A stretch of DNA of 64,000 nucleotides from Kribbella jiaozuonensis (GTDB taxonomy: Bacteria > Actinomycetota > Actinomycetes > Propionibacteriales > Kribbellaceae), in assembly GCF_005233875.1 (NCBI RefSeq), contig NZ_SZPZ01000004.1:124001-188000 (forward strand), written 5' to 3'. Made by a program: the position numbers and the translations under genes. The notes below the pieces were generated by a model that was not told the origin of the DNA, did no database searches, and worked only from the letters and a program-made list of their open reading frames with translations. Of the stretch, positions 61,082 through 64,000 are shown piece by piece; positions within the stretch are counted from its first letter, which is position 1, and the number at the start of each line of letters is the position of its first letter.

Positions 61082-63705
61082 GCCACCGCCTCCACGGGGT
61101 TCTCGTGCGTGACGACGATGTCGCCGTCCTGGACGGTCACCCGGATCACCGCCCCGTCCAGCACGTTGCCGCCCAGCAAGGCGCGACCGATCCTGGTCTC
61201 CACCTCGCGCGCGATGAACCGCCGCAGCGGGCGGGCGCCGTACACCGGGTCGAAGCCCTGCGCGGCGATGTGCCGGGCCGCGTCCGGCGCGACCTCGAGC
61301 GTCATCCGGCGATCCGCCAGCCGGGTCCGCAGGTCGTCGAACATCAGGTCCACGATGCGTTCGATCTCGGCCATCGTGAGTGGCTTGAACAGCACGATCT
61401 CGTCCACCCGGTTGAGGAACTCAGGCCGGAACTGCCGTCGCAGCTCGTCCATCACGGCATCCCGCGCGTCCTCCTTGACCTGCCCGTCCGCGGTCACTCC
61501 GTCCAGCAGGTACGCCGACCCGATGTTCGAGGTCATGATGATCACGGTGTTGCGCATGTCCACGGTCCGGCCTTGGGCGTCCGTCAGCCGGCCGTCGTCG
61601 AGGATCTGCAGCAACGTGTTGAAGACGTCCGGGTGTGCCTTCTCGATCTCGTCGAACAGGACCACGGAGTACGGCTTGCGCCGGACGGCCTCGGTCAACT
61701 GGCCGCCCTCCTCGTAGCCGACGTATCCGGGCGGCGCTCCCATCAGCCGGCTGACCGTGTGCCGCTCCTGGTACTCGCTCATATCGATCCGGACGATGTT
61801 CTCCTCGGTGTCGAACAGCGCCGCCGCCAGCGTCTTGGCCAGCTCGGTCTTTCCCACCCCGGTCGGGCCCAGGAAGATGAACGAGCCGATCGGCCGGCGC
61901 GGGTCCTTGATCCCCGAGCGGGCCCGGACGATCGCATCCGCCACCAACTGGACCGCCTCGTCCTGCCCGACCAGCCGCTCGTGCAGCACCTCGTCCAGCC
62001 GCAGCAGCTTCTCCCGTTCGCCCTCCTGCAGGCGGCTGACCGGGATGCCCGTCCACCGCGACACGATCGAAGCGATCTCTTCCTCGGTCACGACCTCGCG
62101 TAACAGCCGGTTGCCGTGCTGCTTCTTCGCCAATCGCTCCTCCTCGGCCGCGAGCTGACGTTCGAGCTCCGGTAGCCGGCCGTGCCGCAGTTCCGCTGCC
62201 CGGTTCAGGTCGTAGTCGCGCTCGGCCTGCTCGGCCTCCTGCCGGACCTGCTCCATCTCCTGCCGCAGCGTCTGGACCTTGCGCAACGCCTGCCGTTCCG
62301 CCTCCCACTGCGCGTGCATCGCGTCAGCCTCGGCTCGTACATCGGCCAGTTCCTTTCGCAGTTCGTCCAGCCGCTGCCGACTGGCGGCGTCCTCCTCCTT
62401 GGCCAGCGCGGCCTCCTCGATCTCCAGCCGGCGTACCCGCCTGGTCAGCTCATCCAGCTCGGCCGGCATCGAGTCGATCTCGGTCCGCAGCATCGCGCAC
62501 GCCTCGTCCACCAGGTCGATCGCCTTGTCCGGCAGGAACCGGTCGGAGATGTACCGGTGGCTCAGTACGACGGCTGCGACCATCGCTGCGTCCTGGATCT
62601 TCACGCCGTGGAAGACCTCCAGCCGCTCACGCAAGCCGCGCAGGATCGAAATCGCGTCCTCGACCGTCGGCTCGTCGACGACCACCGGCTGGAACCGGCG
62701 TTCCAGTGCCGCGTCCTTCTCGACGTGCATCCGGTACTCGTCCAGCGTGGTCGCGCCGATCATGTGCAACTCACCGCGGGCCAGCATCGGCTTCAGCATG
62801 TTGCCCGCATCCATCGCGCCCTCGGTCGCGCCCGCACCCACCACCGTGTGCAACTCGTCGACGAACAACAAGATCCGGCCCTCCGCCGCCTTCACCTCGT
62901 TGAGCACGGCCTTGAACCGTTCCTCGAACTCCCCGCGGTACTTGGCCCCGGCAACCAGTGAAGCCATGTCCAGCGCGAACACGGTCCGGTCCCGCAACCC
63001 CTCCGGTACGTCGCCGTTGGCGATTCGTTGCGCGAGACCCTCGACGATCGCGGTCTTGCCGACGCCCGGGTCGCCGATCAGCACGGGGTTGTTCTTGGTC
63101 TTGCGGGACAGAATCTGCACAACGCGGCGGATCTCGTTGTCCCGGCCGATGACCGGGTCCAACCGGCCCTCCGACGCGTCCTTGACCAGGTCCCGGCCGT
63201 ATTTCTCCAACGCCTCGTACGACGCTTCCGGCATCGCCGAGGTGACCCGTTGGTTCCCCCGTACGGCGGTCAGCGCCGAGAGGAAGCCGTCCCGGGTCAA
63301 CCCCTGCTCGGCGAGCAGCCGCCCGGACGCGCTCTGCCGGCCCTCGTCCAGCAACGCGATCACGAGGTGCTCGATCGAGACGTACTCGTCCTTGAGCCGC
63401 TTGGCCTCCCGATCCGCGGCGTCGAGAAGCCGCGACAACCTCTGGGTGATCAACACCTGGCCGGGCTCCGCGCCGGGACCGCTGACCTTGGGACGCCGGC
63501 TCAGCTCCTGTTCCAATCTGTCCCGCAGCTCGTCCGGATCCGCACCGGCCTGGGCCAACAGCCTCGGGGTCAGACCGTCTGATTGCTCCAGCAGCGCCAG
63601 CAGCAAGTGCTCGCCGTCGATCTGACTGTGCCCGAACCGCAGGGCTTTCGTCTGAGCGTCGTGCAGAGCCTCCTGCGACTTCTGCGTGAGGCGGTTCATA
63701 TCCAT
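61078..63705 (-). CDS. clpB: ATP-dependent disaggregase ClpB
   Basis: 875 aa. The N-terminal Clp repeat domain (MDMNRLTQKSQEALHDAQTK) is followed by NBD1 with GDPGVGKTAIVEG, the long coiled-coil M-domain (~400-525), NBD2 with GPTGVGKTELAKTL, and a C-terminal oligomerisation region. The M-domain separates it from ClpA/ClpC. ATG at 63705 with AGGAG upstream; the frame runs on upstream but that part is the cbpM gene. Works with DnaK to rescue aggregates. Confidence 0.95.
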   Translation of the reverse strand: MDMNRLTQKSQEALHDAQTKALRFGHSQIDGEHLLLALLEQSDGLTPRLLAQAGADPDELRDRLEQELSRRPKVSGPGAEPGQVLITQRLSRLLDAADREAKRLKDEYVSIEHLVIALLDEGRQSASGRLLAEQGLTRDGFLSALTAVRGNQRVTSAMPEASYEALEKYGRDLVKDASEGRLDPVIGRDNEIRRVVQILSRKTKNNPVLIGDPGVGKTAIVEGLAQRIANGDVPEGLRDRTVFALDMASLVAGAKYRGEFEERFKAVLNEVKAAEGRILLFVDELHTVVGAGATEGAMDAGNMLKPMLARGELHMIGATTLDEYRMHVEKDAALERRFQPVVVDEPTVEDAISILRGLRERLEVFHGVKIQDAAMVAAVVLSHRYISDRFLPDKAIDLVDEACAMLRTEIDSMPAELDELTRRVRRLEIEEAALAKEEDAASRQRLDELRKELADVRAEADAMHAQWEAERQALRKVQTLRQEMEQVRQEAEQAERDYDLNRAAELRHGRLPELERQLAAEEERLAKKQHGNRLLREVVTEEEIASIVSRWTGIPVSRLQEGEREKLLRLDEVLHERLVGQDEAVQLVADAIVRARSGIKDPRRPIGSFIFLGPTGVGKTELAKTLAAALFDTEENIVRIDMSEYQERHTVSRLMGAPPGYVGYEEGGQLTEAVRRKPYSVVLFDEIEKAHPDVFNTLLQILDDGRLTDAQGRTVDMRNTVIIMTSNIGSAYLLDGVTADGQVKEDARDAVMDELRRQFRPEFLNRVDEIVLFKPLTMAEIERIVDLMFDDLRTRLADRRMTLEVAPDAARHIAAQGFDPVYGARPLRRFIAREVETRIGRALLGGNVLDGAVIRVTVQDGDIVVTHENPVEAVA

Positions 63706-63992
63706 GTCCTGGCTCCTCTTCCGACGAAACGTCTGCGCTCTGCTTCCAGCACGGCGATGCGATCCAGCAGGTCCATCACCAGGCCCAGCGCCGCATAGTT
63801 CAGGTCGAGCCCGGCCCGGAGTCGCTGGATCCGGGCCACCCGGCTCAGCTGCGACGGCCCGAACCACAACTCACCGGTGCCGTCGGTCGTTGCCTCGAGC
63901 AACCCCAGGGCGACGAACCGCCTCAGCAGTTCGGGATGTGCGCCGGTCACCCGCGCGAAGTTCTCCAGCGCGAACCGGCTGGGCCTGGTCAA
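63696..63992 (-). CDS. cbpM: chaperone modulator CbpM / MerR-like HTH protein
   Basis: 98 aa: FARVTGAHPELLRRFVALGL, LWFGPSQLSRVARIQRLRAG, LNYAALGLVMDLLDRIAVLE. This is the CbpM/HspR-like winged-helix family found after dnaJ. TTG start at 63992; the bases beyond (GCCACCAGTTGA) look like the end of dnaJ with a TTGA overlap. It overlaps clpB by 10 nt at its end. Confidence 0.8.
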   Translation of the reverse strand: MTRPSRFALENFARVTGAHPELLRRFVALGLLEATTDGTGELWFGPSQLSRVARIQRLRAGLDLNYAALGLVMDLLDRIAVLEAERRRFVGRGARTWI

Positions 63993-64000
63993 CTGGTGGC

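Noticed and set aside
1..64000. CRISPR arrays, rRNA genes and insertion sequences
   Set aside because: No regularly spaced repeats, no rRNA-like sequence and no transposase motif seen in the window.

Overview
The window is about 70% GC chromosomal DNA from a high-GC Gram-positive actinobacterium. Evidence for this is a mycothiol ligase (mshC), an F420-type oxidoreductase, PAC2, DUF3090, DUF5703 and SCO1664-family proteins, frequent GTG/TTG starts, and many genes that lack a Shine-Dalgarno sequence but carry TANNNT 6-8 nt before the start (leaderless). The style is that of Propionibacteriales such as Kribbella, but that genus call is inference.

Layout. 1-3.8 kb: glycerol operon glpF-glpK-glpD (minus strand) with a clear promoter and a 19-bp dyad operator. 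3.8-7.6 kb: membrane-bound esterase, SGNH hydrolase, ECF sigma factor and its membrane propeller partner. 7.6-15.6 kb: five-gene peptide ABC importer and an orphan peptide-binding lipoprotein. 15.6-28.9 kb: conserved actinobacterial housekeeping block (HAD phosphatase, PAC2, L,D-transpeptidase, mshC, SCO1664, DUF3090, phosphomutase, corA, uppP, F420 oxidoreductase, aldo/keto reductase) with a frameshifted merR next to a polysaccharide deacetylase. In Streptomyces coelicolor, as I recall it, the gyl operon and this msh block adjoin. Here they are separated by the 3.8-15.6 kb segment. 28.9-42.6 kb: regulators and transporters (LuxR, MarR plus ABC-2 exporter, LysR plus MFS), lysoplasmalogenase, GH106-like glycosidase, chorismate mutase, M20 peptidase, a Rieske/cytochrome-b-like redox operon and a VOC protein.

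42.7-55.5 kb is an accessory island. It starts at a tRNA-Leu(GAG) gene whose 3' end is overlapped by the end of a large serine recombinase gene. It carries a GNAT/XRE pair and, divergently, a five-gene graspetide (ATP-grasp RiPP) operon: two unknown small proteins, precursor tgmA, ATP-grasp ligase tgmB and PIMT-like methyltransferase tgmC. Beyond this lie decaying or sparse sequence, a frameshifted lipoprotein, a 612-aa protein with a nuclease-like motif, and a truncated tcmP. The island ends abruptly at about 55,485, where tcmP and a chromosomal corA paralogue, read in opposite directions, both stop mid-gene.

55.5-64 kb is a stress/redox cluster: corA remnant, manganese-catalase-like protein lacking both metal-binding histidines, BON-domain protein, UBP-type zinc finger, membrane protein, cNMP-binding/thioredoxin-reductase-like fusion, thioredoxin, ClpB and CbpM.

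The most novel candidates are the graspetide operon with its two extra genes and its 14-bp palindromic control region, the double truncation junction, and the metal-ligand-less Mn-catalase homologue.
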